DNA of 64,000 nt from Edaphochlamys debaryana (Eukaryota; Chlorophyta; Chlorophyceae; Chlamydomonadales), in assembly GCA_016858145.1 (NCBI GenBank), contig JAEHOE010000089.1:496001-560000 (forward strand), written 5' to 3'. Position 1 is the first letter of the stretch. The number at the start of each line of letters is the position of its first letter. The position numbers and the translations under genes are program-made. Under the pieces are notes generated by a model, which worked only from the letters and a program-made list of their open reading frames with translations, did not search any database and was not told the DNA's origin. Of the stretch, positions 1 to 11,598 are shown piece by piece.

Positions 1-3000
1 ACAACCAGCCCTCGCTCAGCAGGTCGGAGGGTGCCTGATCAACAGCAGGGGGCGGGTCACCGCCTCGCGCTGAGGGGTTCGGGGGCAGGGCAGGGCCTTG
101 CGGAGGGCACAGCTTGACTGGGCCTGGGCTCCCGGGTGTACGGCAGAGGGCAGAGGCTCGGTATCACCCCTCGTCCTTCAGTAACCCCTTACCGACCTTG
201 GCGTGGCCCCTGGGGTCGCCCCTATGGTGGCTGGGGCGAGTTGGCCCGCTGTCGCGGGGGGCATGGACCCGCAGGGCCTCATCCACAGAACCTCGGTCAC
301 CCCCACACACACCCCTCCGCTGTCCCTCTTGCCACACCACCTTCCCCTTAGCCCCTGGCCCCTCCCCTGCCCCCCCCCCCCGCATGCAGGTACAGCTACC
401 ACATGTCCCGCCTGCACTCCCTCATGACGGACCCGGGCAGCAGCACGTGGGCCAACATCGTGTCGTACTTCATGGTGCTCACCATCGCCATCTCGGTCAT
501 TGGGTTGGTTTCTCGGGCGGTGGGGCGGCTGGCCATGCGGAAAGGCGGACGGAGGGGTTAAAGCAGAAAGGGTGGAAGGTGGAGGGCTGGACCAGTGGGA
601 AGGGAGACGGTGGGAGCGAGGCCAAGGCTGAGGAGGAGGAGGGCCTTGGTGGGGGGACGGAGGATGAAGGCTTCAGAACTGACGCTGGGAACCCCCCTCC
701 GTTGTTGGCTTCTAACCCCTTCCCTCCGCCCTCTGCTGTCCCGCGTGCCCTTCAACCCTCTCCGTGTCTCCGCTTGACTGCAGGTCATTGGGTGAGGCGA
801 GGGCCCTGGGGAAGGCGGGGGGGGGGGCTTCGAGGCACGGCATGAGTCACGCTACGGAACCTCGCCTCGTTCGGCACACGTGTTGCCCACACGCTCCTCT
901 GCCCATGGCGTCTGCGGCCTTCCCATCTCGGTCCCCCCACCCCGCCTTTCCCCAGCTTCTGTCTGGAGACGCTGCCCGTCTTCAAGGCCGACTGTACGGC
1001 GATCCACGTGTTCTGGTACATCGAGGCGATCACGATCCAGATCTTTGCGATCGACTACCTGCTACGGTGGGTAGGCCGCTGTCGGACCCCACCCTGCGGC
1101 AGCGACCCACACTCTCATATGCGGGGAGGCTCTCAACACACGCAGCAGCAGCCGGTGGGCTGCCTCCCATCGCCCACCGGCCACCTCACCGCCAATCCCC
1201 CCCTCGCTCTGGACCTCGGTGCGCATCGGGCTCGCTGGCTGCCGCTCTATCTCTTCCTCCGCTCTCCAATGCTCCGAAAATCTCCCCCCCTATACCCCCC
1301 CCCCCAGCATCGTGTCCGCCCCCGACAAGCTCAAGTTCGTGATGGAGCCCTTCAACATCATTGACCTGGTCGCAATCGTGCCGTGGTGCGTACGGCACTA
1401 CCAATGGGGTGTACGTCATCGGGGTGCTGTACGGCGAGACACGACCACCTGCGCAACCCCAGCCCCCATGACCGGGGCATCGCCCCCGCATCACCTCAGC
1501 CCTCCCAAATGTCTTACCCCCCCTCCTGCCTCCCTCCCCCTCCCTTGCCTCTCCCCCCCATCCCCCCCCAGGTACATCCTGATCATCGTGACCACCGCCT
1601 CCAACTCCTCCGCCTCCTTCTCGGGCACCTCCGTGTTCCGGGTGGTGCGCCTGGCGCGGGTGTTCAGGGTGCTCAAGCTCGGGGGCAGGTGGGAGGGGAG
1701 GGGAAGGGATAGCGAGAGGCTGGGAACTAGAGCGTTATGCTTTGAGGCAAACGGAGTGGAGGGAAGGCGACTTCAGCGGACACCAAGCAAGACGACAGGA
1801 CGGGGCTCCCTCCTTTCACCCTGGCCCCCACGCACCCATTTCCCCCCCCCCCCCCCCCCGCCCCCCCCCCCCCCCCCAGGTACTCCAAGCTCATAGTGGT
1901 GCTGGGGGCGCTGCGCAAGTCGCTGGACATGCTGGGGCTCATGGTGGGACTCGGTCGGGGTGGGGGCCCGCCCCAAGGACAAGCACCCCGCCCCTTCCTA
2001 CCGTTGCTCCCTAACCGCCAACCGCTAACCCCCCAACCCCCCCAACCCCCAGGTGTTCTTCATCTCGCTGTGCATCCTGTTCTTCGCGACCCTCGAGTAC
2101 TACGTGGAGAGGGGCACATGGGACGAGCAGCTGGGTGAGGGGAAGGGGATGCGATGGGCAAGGCAGAGAGGGTAAGAAGAAAGGAAGGCGGGGACACAGC
2201 TACGGGGATGAGGGGCACTCAACTCATTCCCTCTCCGCCTCACCCACACCCCCAACCAGGCTACTACGTCCGCCCCATGGCCCCCCCCGGCACCACCACT
2301 GGCTCCGAACCCGTCTGCCCAGACCTCCTCATGCCCGCCTTCGCCCCGCCCGCCCCTCCGTCGCCCAACACGCCCCCCTCACCCCCCAACGCCCCCGGCA
2401 TCGACTGCCCGGCGGGCTGTACGGCGCCCGCCAGCCCGCCGCCCGTCAGCCCCTTCGAGAGCATCGTGTCAGGCTTCTGGTGGGCGGGGGTGGAGGCCTG
2501 GGAGGGACGTGGGGGACGGTGGCGGGGGGAATCCCCCGGGAAAACTGGCCTTGGGGGGGTATCGCCACGTGGGCGGCCGGCGGCCAGGGGTTGTGGGAAC
2601 AACAGGGGCAGCGCTGTGCCCTGAGCCACAGCAGTCGTGCCTCACAGGGCACGTGCGGGCAGAGTGGCTGACGTGGGGGGCTTGACGAGGCTCTACTCAC
2701 GCCCTCGGCTCCTCCCCCCCAACCCAGGTGGGCCATCGTAACGCTCATGACGGTTGGCTACGGTGACGTCACCCCGGTCACGGGGGCGGGCAAGTTCATC
2801 GCATGCCTGGCCATGATCTGCGGTGAGGGGGGGGGGATCAGATGGGCGGTGGGGGGGGGAGGGTGAGGACTCAAGGGCAGCGGGGAGAGCAAAGGGGTAT
2901 CGCTCCATTCTTGCCCTACCCGGTCCTCAATCCTTCGCCCTGCGCCCCCAACCCCAGGCGTGCTGACCCTGGCCCTTCCCATCTCTGTGATTGGCTCCAC

Positions 3001-5815
3001 CTTCTCAAGCGACTGTGAGGGAGAGAAGGGGATTCGGGAAGGGGGATCATCCTACAAAACAGGAGGGAATGGAGAGCCCGGGAGGGCAGGAAGGAGGCGG
3101 AGCGTCTCGGCTGGCCCCCTCCGCCGATACACGCCACTCCCAAACACACGCCTTTCCTCACCCTTTCTCGCCCTTGACCCCTCCGTTCCCCTCCTTCCCC
3201 CCCAGGGACCGCCCACCTGGAGGAGCAGGAGAAGCTGCAGCAGGAGCAGCGGCGGGGCGCCAAGCTGCTGGCCACCACCTCCCCCGCACTGCTGGAGTTC
3301 CAGGTGGGGAGCGGAGGGGGAAAGGGGCGGGGAAAGGGCGGGCTATGTGGCTATGTGTCCTGTGGAGTATGTGTGTGTTTGGCGACCATCCCGGGGATCG
3401 GACAGGTTGGCTTGGGCGGCGCAGGTGGGGGGACGGGCTCAGTACGGTATGTGCTGACCTTCTGTCCCCGGCCCGGGCCCCCGACCGCGGCCCTTCGCCT
3501 CCCGAAACCGCAGAAGCTGTTGGACGAGCACCTTACTAACGCCGCCATCCTGGTGGACACCAACCACGCGTCCGAGCTGGCGTTGGACGAGCGAGCGCGG
3601 GACGTGCACGAGAAGTGGGTGGGGTGGGGAGCACGGGACGGGGGAGGGGGGACGGGGGGTCAACACGCACGAGAAGGAGGCCATCGGGGTGGGGCGGGGG
3701 TTTGAGAGGAAGCTCTGGGCCCCCTACTGCTCTGTTTATCTGCTGCCTCCCTGCACAGGGGGAGGGGGCCAACAGTCAACCTCCCAACACCACCTCCATT
3801 ACCCAACCCCGTCCCGCCCACCCCACCCCACCCCCGCCCGCACCCCCGCAGGCTGCGGACGATGAAGGCCAACTTGGTCACTGAGGCCCGAGCGGTGGGG
3901 AACTGAAGGGGTGGGGGGCAGTGGGAAGGGCGACGGGGAAAGGGGAGCCACCACGCTCGCAAGGACCGCGAAACCCGGGCCCGGCCTGTCACGGCAACCC
4001 ACACGGTCAAATCTCACTTTTTGGCTACTTGCTTGGGGGTGCGTGAGTTCACTACCTCCATCCATGCCGTGCCACTGTGAAGCACCGCCAAGATCGCTCC
4101 GCCGCTCGGCCGCCTGCCGTACAGGATCTGACGCTGCGCCGCGCCGCCCGTACGGTTCCCGTGGGCGTGCCCATGGACCGAGTGTACGGCTACCTGCCGG
4201 AGGAGCACGTGCGCGAGCGTTACGCCGAGTGGGTGGGGTCCGGCTCCGGCTTGTGCTTAGGGGGGTTGGGGGGGGGGGGGGCAGGAGGGGGAGGAGCCGG
4301 TCTGGCTGCCCCTGTGCGGATGGGTGGAGGTGTTGGGGCGGGGTGCTGTGACGCGAGAGAATCTTAGCTCGCTTCGGTGCTGAGCCCTCCTTAGCCAACC
4401 CCTCCCCCTTCCCCCACCACCACCACCCCAGCCACAGCTTGCTTTCGCTGACCCTCCCCCTTCCCACCCACCCACCCCACCCCCCACCCCACTGCCCCCT
4501 CCCCCCAGGCTGCTGCCCGAGCTGGCCCCCCTGGCCGCCTCCCTGGGCTCCCGCGCCCGCCACACCGCCCGCATCGCCGCCGTCAACGAGGCGCTGCTGG
4601 ATGCGGATCTCACCGCATGCGGTACGGCAGAGATCGCGATGGGGCCCATGATGCGGATCGGCTTGGGCCAGCAGGAGCTGACGAGTTTCGCCTTGCCTCA
4701 GTTTGTTGGTTGTTGTTGACACTTGAGTTGCAGGATCCGTTGCTGTTCGCACCTTGCCCGCAACGCACTCTACCCATGCGAGGACTCTCACTGATCCAGG
4801 ACTCATGCCCTGCCCTGCCTGAGACCCTGTGCGCCCGGTCCCCATGCAGATGCGGATCACATCGCCGGGGATCACGATGCCGGGGATCAGCATCTCACCA
4901 CCATCGTGCGGGCCGTACGGCGGCTGGTGCGGAAGCACGCGGATCTCATCTTCCTCCTAAACAAGGTGTGTGCCGGCGGGGGAGAAGCTGACTGGCGGCC
5001 CTCCCTGCAATAACATGGACATGGCGCTTAAGCGTCCGCACCCCACCCCCTGAACCTTGGTTGAACTCACCCCTGCCCCGCTCGGCCCCACCCTGTGCTC
5101 GGCCTCACCCCTGGGCCCCACTCGGCTTCTGGTCGCCCCCCAGGACCTGCCGCTGAGGCTGAGGGAGGTCAGCGCCGAACTGACCCGCGAGCGCCAGCGG
5201 CTGGCCTCGCTCGAGGCAGCCGCCACCGCCCGCAAGGCAGCCGCCACCGCCGCCGCCAGTACGGCGCCGCCAACCGCCACGCCCTCCGCCGCCGCCAGCT
5301 ACTCGCGCCTGCCGCACCAACTGCCGTCGGTTGGGTCGCGGCTGCAGACGCTGCCCAGCAGCGGCCTGCCGGGCACGCCGCCGACGGTGCCGCCGCCAAC
5401 GGCGGTGGCGGCAGGTATCGGCGGCGGCGGCGAAGGCGGCGGGAGCACACGCGGAGGCGGCGGAGGCGGGGGTGGCGAGGGGATTCAGCTGCCGGGCTCT
5501 ATGGAGGCAGCAGCAGGGGCTGGGGGGGCGGGCGCGGGCGGGGTTGGAGGGGCGGAATCTGCGGGAGGGGTGGGGGCGGGGGTGGGGCCGGGTGGGGGTG
5601 AGGAGGAGGCGCCGGTGGCTGTGCGTGCGGCCTATGTGTGGAAGAACAAGGCAGCGCTGAGGGCGTCGCACCGAGCGGCGGCGCAGAAGGTGGCGGAAGC
5701 TGCGGCGGTGGCGGCGGCGGCGGGGGCGGGCGCGGCACGAGACCCTGAGGCTGGGCCCTCGGACGATCCGGGGGTGAGGCGCAGGGGCTCTTGCGGGGGA
5801 TGTCGTGCGGTCTGA
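1..5815 (+). CDS. Voltage-gated K+ channel (six-TM), 5'-truncated by window edge
   Basis: This is a pore-forming subunit of a Kv-type potassium channel in a membrane. Seventeen exons are visible: 1-22, 390-503, 956-1066, 1308-1385, 1572-1688, 1880-1943, 2053-2134, 2260-2479, 2728-2822, 2958-3014, 3206-3303, 3514-3614, 3852-3894, 4125-4228, 4509-4621, 4850-4965 and 5144-5815. Phases agree at every junction and all introns are GT-AG. S1 spans the 390-503/956 junction, S2 is in 956-1066 and S3 spans 1308-1572. S4 (exon 1572-1688) has the pattern [19 protein letters not shown], with basic residues every third position. S5 is in 2053-2134. The pore (2460-2822) reads [18 protein letters not shown], and S6 follows with [16 protein letters not shown]. 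The S5-pore turret carries a Pro-rich insertion of about 70 residues (2260-2450). The C-terminus is a short basic/coiled stretch, then an Ala/Gly/Pro-rich tail (5144-5815). I see no cyclic-nucleotide-binding domain. Kv assignment is firm; the subfamily and the true start are unknown. Confidence 0.9.
784..791 (+). other. Candidate 8-nt microexon in the K+ channel gene
   Basis: The last 8 nt of the S1 exon (GTCATTGG, 496-503) recur at 784-791. The copy sits directly after a pyrimidine-rich tract ending in CAG and before GTGAGG, a better donor than the GTTGGT at 504. Ending the upstream exon at 495 and using this microexon gives exactly the same protein. Either use is possible from sequence alone. 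Confidence 0.45.
1215..1300 (+). repeat. Dispersed intronic repeat, subfamily I, copy in K+ channel intron
   Basis: GCGCATCGGGCTCGCTGGCT, then a pyrimidine-rich stretch and CTCCGAAAATC, lies just upstream of the 3' splice site of the intron 1067-1307. Relatives are at 15818-15890 and, reversed, at 61905-61970. Confidence 0.75.
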
Positions 5816-8149
5816 GGCCGCCCGGTGGAGTATCAGGGGCGGAACATGCGGCTGCATGCCAGGGCCTACCTGTGCCCTCTCTCTTTCTCTTCCCGCCCCG
5901 CACCCACATCGACGCGGCCGACCCTCCGGCCCCTTGGCCCCCGCACAGCTCCTGTCGTACACCCTCCGCTCATTGCGCAGAGCGCAGAGGTGGCTTCACG
6001 CTGCGGACATGACGTGACGCGACGGCGTACGTGTCACTCCGGGCCCCCTCCTTCCCGCTCCCTGTCATCCCCCGCAGTCTGTCGCCATCGAGCTGGGGAC
6101 CTAGCGTGGGCCCCTCTGGGCCTGGAGCCTCGGGTGAGCGGGAGCTGATGACGGCGCGGGGCCCACGTGAAGCTCATGTGCCCACCTGGACCTGGAGGGA
6201 GTGCGGATGGCGGGGAGGACCGCCATGGCCGGATGGCATGGACCGTCGTCTGGACCTGGAGCTGTGTGCGGCGGGGAGCTGATCCACACGTACAGATCCC
6301 TGTGTGCATGCTTGGACGCCCCTGCTTGGAAGGCTGCGGTGGGCCCACGTGCATCGAGTCCCGCCCCGCCCATTAAGGCATGAGGGAACTTAAGGGAACA
6401 TGATAGCACCCACCCAACTGCTGTTGGTCGTAGAACCACTGCTAGGGGGAGCGAGGCACTTAACGTGGTACCACGGGGAACGCTGGTCGCGCCGAGCTTG
6501 GGCCTGTGGCAAGGCCAACTGTTGGTCGTTGGTCGTCGAACGACCGCAAGACGGGGGCACTACTGGCTGCAGGGCGGACTGCGGGGCGGACTGTACACAT
6601 GCAGGGCTGGAATTGTGTTCGTATTAAAGTAGTGACGCTAGCTGTGCTTTTTGGCATTCCCCCGCCTAATTTGTCGCGTAGAGGACTGGGCGGAGGAGAT
6701 ATGGACAGCTGTGTGTCTCAGGCCCTCATGGTCAAGTGCAAACTAATTGAGAGTTATGTGTAGAGCTCCCACTCATCCACTACTGCCAGAGTCACTATGA
6801 AACACCTGCAACGAGGACGAGCGCCTGTAGCAAGCTAGCAACTCGCGAGGGGCCCGACAGGAAACACTACTATCTCTGCTGCTTCCGACTACACCCCACA
6901 CTTCCCCCCAAGACGCTGCACACTGCCACGGCGCAAGGCCCAGCGCTTACAGAACATGCATAGCTGTTGGATAATGTACGCAAGCGCGGGTACGTCCTGA
7001 GCGCCTCTACCCTTGTAGAGGGTACTACATTCCACTTTGCTTGATCTGACAGTCGACTGTCAAATCGTCCGGCCGCCATGCAAGGCGGCAGGTCAGTCCG
7101 CCGCTGACCTTCAGCGCCGCCAGCACTCTAGCTATGCACATCTCTCCCCCTTCAGCTCAGCACACTGCAGGCCCCATTTCAACATACCTGTGAACTACCG
7201 GTGCCACCGATGCGCCTCGCCCCTGGCCCCAACGTCAAGCAACTAATAACTCGTCTAGCGAGCAGCACACAGCATCCTCAGCATCCTCAGTTGTTGTGGC
7301 GAAGAAGCCCAACACCAGCCGCGCAGGGAACTTATTACGTAGTAAGTACCCACCCCCGTCACTCGCATTGCATTTTGCTTCAACCCCCGCACGGCTCATC
7401 GGCGCCCAAGCAATTGGAGGCGCTTGGCAAGGTCTCATCCTTGACCCCTTCAACCCCTCATCGCCACTCATCAGGCCAGACCCGCGCCCCGGTGCACAGG
7501 GCCTTGCCACCTTCCAACGGCCTCAGCGCCATGTCCCCCCTCTGCGGCTCTGACCCCACCCACCAACACGCCTACGCTCCCGCTGCAACCCCGCTCACCC
7601 TCCCGCGTCCGCCTTGGCCTCCGCCCACGCTACCCTCCTGCTGGCGCCAGCGAGACTCCGGCGCCGGGCCGTCCCCGCCCAGGGCCGCTCGGGTGCACCC
7701 GGCAGAGACTCCTGGCGGTGTGCGGGTGCCGCTGAACGAGGGCCATCGCAGCTCTCCCCAGGCGCCCCTCGCCCGCCCCTGTCTTAACTTTCCCCCACAT
7801 CGGTCACAGCGGTGGTACGGACCGCACCGCGCCCCCGACCGACCCCTCAGTGTCCTGGGCCCCGGGCACACCGGCCTGCCTCCCGTGCCATCAGCGCCGG
7901 AGCACGAGGCGGGAGCGCATTGCTCGGGCGCTTGGGCACGAGTGGCAGATGGCGGGCGGGGGCGGGGCTTGGCCCTTGCGGGGTCCGGGCGCGACGCCAG
8001 GCGGGGCGCAGCGGCCCTGGCGTCTGGCGGCCCGGCTGCTGGGGGACACCCCCCGGCTGCGGTGGGCCTTACGCCGGGCGGCCCAGGCCGCCCGTGACAG
8101 GCCCTTGGGCCTCTGGCCCCCCGGGCACGCCGGGGTGGTCCTCAAGCCG
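5816..8149. other. Intergenic region, no gene recognised
   Basis: The stretch between the K+ channel stop codon and the end of the ankyrin-type gene's minisatellite shows no exon chain, conserved motif, RNA gene or terminal repeats that I can support. The open frames on both strands here are short or compositionally biased. It presumably contains the 3' UTRs of the two convergent genes. Confidence 0.4.
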
Positions 8150-8592
8150 CCCGCCTCCGCCGCTGCCCTGGCCGCCTCCGCCGCGGCCCTGGTCGCCTCC
8201 GCCGCTGCCCTGGCCGCCTCCGCCGCTGCCCTGGCCGCCTCCGCCGCTGCCCTGGCCGCCTCCGCCGCTGCCTGAGGGTCTACGCCGCTGCCTTGGCCGC
8301 CTCCGCCGCTGCCCTGGCCGCCTCCGCCGCGGCCCTGGCCGCCTCCGCCGCTGCCTGAGGGTCTACGCCGCTGCCCTGGCCGCCTCCGCCGCGGCCCTGG
8401 CCGCCTCCGCCGCTGCCTTGGCTGCCTCCGCCGCTGCCCTGGCCGCCTCCGCCGCTGCCTGAGGGTCTACGCCGCTGCCTTGGCCGCCTCCGCCGCTGCC
8501 TTGGCCGCCTCCGCCGCTGCCCTGGCCGCCTCCGCCGCTGCCTTGGCCGCCTCCGCCGCTGCCTTGGCCGCCTCCGCCGCTGCCTGAGGGTC
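8150..8592. repeat. 21-bp minisatellite with nested frame-shifting junctions
   Basis: Tandem 21-bp units (consensus GCCGCTGCCCTGGCCGCCTCC on the + strand, encoding AAAEAA(K/R) on the minus strand) are broken by a junction CCTGAGGGTCTAC. Junctions start at 8271, 8354, 8458 and 8583. The spacings of 83, 104 and 125 bp equal 4, 5 and 6 units minus 1 bp, so each junction shifts the reading frame by one. The proximal junction reads GTCCAC instead of GTCTAC and stays open in the gene; the next one gives TAG. Confidence 0.85.
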
Positions 8593-10348
8593 CACGCCCG
8601 CTTCGGCCTCAAACCAGCGCAGGACCGCCGCCGGGGCCTCCTTCTGAAGACAGAGCACGTACAGGCCAATCGAGTTGGGGCCGAAGGGAACACCGGCCCG
8701 GAGCAGGGCAGGCAGCAGCCGCCAGTCTCGGACTTCAATCGCCTTCTTGTACGGCTCCCCCATCAGCTGGGGGCAGGGGTGTGGGGTGTGGGGCGGGCGG
8801 AAGGGGAGGGGATCGGGTTTAGAAGAGCTTTTGCAGGGACCTCGAAGCATTCGTAACATGCCTGCAGCGTGCTACCCAGGGCCTCCCCTGTCCCGCCCTG
8901 CACCCTCAGCCCCCACAGCGGCCGCTGCCATCGCCACCACTCACCGGCTTGGGGCAGCCCGCCTCTGCAAGGAAGTCCAAGGACGTCTGGTTGCCCGACC
9001 CGACTGCACACTTCCACGCGTCCTCGGTCAGAGAAAAACCGTGGTCCAGGGCCCACCGAAGCGTTTGGACGCATCCAGCCCAAGCCACCGCTTCCCCGGC
9101 CTTCGGGAGGGCTTGCTCAAGCTCGGCCGGGGGCAGGCAGTCCGCGGCCCAGTCAAGCACGCCGAGCTGGGGACAGTCAAGTGCCCCGTCAACTATTGAA
9201 GCCCAGATATCCGGCGTAAACTCCATGGCCTCGCGCATCGCCTGCAGCACATCCACTCGTCCATCACTGGCTGCGCATCTGAGGTTGATTTCGAGGGGCC
9301 CTTCCTTGGCACGATCTGCCCGATCTGCCGGTACCAGTGACACTTCGCTCAGCAGCCAGCGCAGACCCGGTAGGTTGCCCGAAGCCGGAGCGAAACAGAC
9401 TGCCGTCGCGGTGGGGTGACAGCCATGGGATTGGAGCCACTCCATCCGCTCGATTGTCGCCTCCGGGTCCTGACCGGGGTGCTCCATGGCCGCCTGAAAG
9501 AGAGTGTGTTCGTGGAGCTCTTGAACAGAGCCCAGACCGTTCAGCTCCGCCTCTTGTGCGAGAGCCCACTCAACCCACTCCGCCTTGGCCCGCCAGTCCT
9601 TGGAGCTTTGGAGCGCAGACCCCATGATGGAACTCCATGAATTGCACCCCCACGGCGACACGTCACCCGGCCTTTGCTGACTGTACCGCTCCCACAGCCC
9701 CTGTACGGTGGCCAGGTCGCAGCCCTCGAGCGCAGAGCTAATAAGACTGCATTGACCGTTTACATCGGATCCCGTCTCTCCAGACGCGAGCTGCAACAGC
9801 CACTCCATCATCTCCACGTGGCCCTCGGAGGCGGCCCATCTGGCTGCGTTGAACAGGTTGGACCCACGCTCCGGGCCCTGCTCAAGGTGCTCCAGGCACC
9901 ACTCGAACACGGAACGCTCTCCTGACTGTGCTGCATAGCACAGAGTAGAGCGCCAGTCCGGTTCCTCCACCAGCCGGCCAGGCGCGGTGAGCCAGAGGCA
10001 CGTGCGCAGGTAGCCCCCACGAGCAGCGGCATTGAGCTGGGCTGCAGAGGGCTCCAGACCAGCTGCCTCCAGCGCCACCTCCAGGTTCGCCACGTTGCTC
10101 ACAGCGGCGTTGCAGGTGGTCAGCTGCTTGCGCCGACTATTGTTGAGGGCCCGGCAGGCCCCGGGCTGCGACCACTGCTGGGTGAAGGCCCAGGAGGGCA
10201 CGGGGTCACGCTGATCGATCGTGCCATGCTCGGCGAAGTGCGACGCCGTCTCCTTGTCGACCAAGCGCAGCAGCGTGATGCTGTTTGGCTGCAGGTGAGA
10301 TGCTATGACGCTGAGGACGTCTGGTCTCCAGATGAGCGAGGCGTCCAT
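8464..10348 (-). CDS. F-box-like / ankyrin-type protein with Ala-rich C-terminus
   Basis: Two exons: 10348-8945 and 8766-8464, phase-0 GT-AG intron, 568 aa. The N-terminus (WRPDVLSVIASHL, then LRLVDKETASHF) resembles the F-box-like start of the large ankyrin-repeat family expanded in Chlamydomonas and Volvox. The body holds degenerate ankyrin-like units (for example AAARGGYLRTCLWL, AASEGHVEMMEWLL, AASDGRVDVLQAM). Such proteins are thought to be interaction scaffolds, possibly substrate adaptors; that role is inferred. The last ~45 residues are encoded by the 21-bp minisatellite (AAAEAAKAAA repeats), and the stop TAG (8466-8464) is supplied by a repeat junction. The C-terminus therefore probably varies in length between strains. 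I chose the start because the F-box-like motif follows it at once. Confidence 0.75.
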
Positions 10349-11598
10349 TCGCGTCTGAAGACGACGGTTCGCTAGTAGTTGAGGCTAAGCACGTCTGACA
10401 GCAGGTAGGTGAGCCGTGTCCGCAGTTCTGTGTCGGCGTGCAAGGCGTTTGGAAGTCAACGAGCTGCTCTGAATGGAGCAGTAGCCGCCGTCTTCTATTG
10501 AGCAACTGCGCTTGAGTGCAAGCAGAAATGTGAAGCCGGAGGACACTTGCAAGTCTTGAAAGAGCCAGGCCACCCGGAATGACGAGGCCCAGCTCAGGCC
10601 CGTGCACGGGCACGTCGGGCCCAAGCAGAAGCCCTCCTGCGCGCAGGCGCCACCGCGCTCGAGGTCAAGCCATGGCCAGGGACCCGAGAGGGCCTGAGTG
10701 GGCGCATGTGGGCGGGCAGCCCCTGTCCAGCCTCCACGGGTCCATCCTGGGTCCATCCCACCGGCACAACCGAGACAGCTTTCACTGCAAGCGGACCTCG
10801 CCCTCAGCACGCTGACCGCTGCTACACTATTCCGTGGTGCACGCACTTTACCCCATACCAGGGGAACTGCCGAGGCGGAACGCGCGGAGGTGAGGGGCGA
10901 GCTGGGTGGTGCAAGGTGGGCGGATGTTCACGGGCCAAGGAGGGGAAATAGACAGGGGAGGCGAGTTACGCGAAAAGCAAGGCCAGCAAATGCAACAAGT
11001 GCACTGGTCGGCGACTATCCGCAGAGCGGCGTCACCTTACCAGGCGGCAAGGAGGGGGGAGGGCTGGGTTGGGGGCAGTGGCCGGGGACTGGAACAAGCT
11101 TGGAGGGGGGGTAGCCCCTTTTCAGCCTCCACAGGTCCATCCTGTCCGGTCTATCCCACCGGCACAACCGAGACAGCACTCTCTGCAACGAGACTGCAGG
11201 GGTGGCGAGGGCCCTGCGCGGTGAGAAGCATAGCTTCCCTGTGCTGGGGAGAATTTGTTTGAGGTCGGCATCCTTTTTATGCCGGAAAATAGTCATGTGT
11301 TGGGCTTTAGCGTGGCAAGGCCCGGCGGGGCGGGAGAAGCCGAGAAGAGCAAGGGGGGGGGCCGGGGGGCGCGGGGGGAAGTCCCTCCCCGTCGGTGCGT
11401 GTCGCGTCTCGACCCGCCTTGCCCCGACCTCGGCGATCGCCTCACCAGATGCGTTCCTGGACATACAAACCCACCACTCTATCGATCACCGGCTATATCA
11501 GGCTGACCTAGACCTAGCGACCTTCGCGCAAGCCCACTCGGCCATTCTCCGCAGCTTGTGACGCATCCGCGCACAAGTCCCCCAGCAACGCTAGATTG
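10349..11598. other. Intergenic region holding dispersed repeat sequence
   Basis: No gene was recognised between the divergent ankyrin-type and SixA-like genes. About half of it (10700-11200) is related to sequence near 44.1-44.4 kb (see the repeat entries). The rest should contain both promoters, but I see no convincing TATA box or operator. Confidence 0.4.
10700..11200 (+). repeat. Dispersed repeat, copy A (with internal partial duplication)
   Basis: Blocks here match the reverse strand of 44140-44400: GCGGAGGTGAGGGGCGAGCT, then the stretch GGCTGGGTTGGGGGC and its following GTGGCCGGGGACTGG, and a tail with CCTCCACAGGTCCATC. The tail itself occurs twice, at about 10725-10800 and 11107-11190. 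In both it runs into ATCCCACCGGCACAACCGAG. This looks like a degraded non-autonomous transposable element; class unknown. Confidence 0.6.

Noticed and set aside
3799..4938. A 379-codon minus-strand frame
   Set aside because: It lies opposite phase-consistent exons of the K+ channel and has no domain; it is a product of GC-rich composition.
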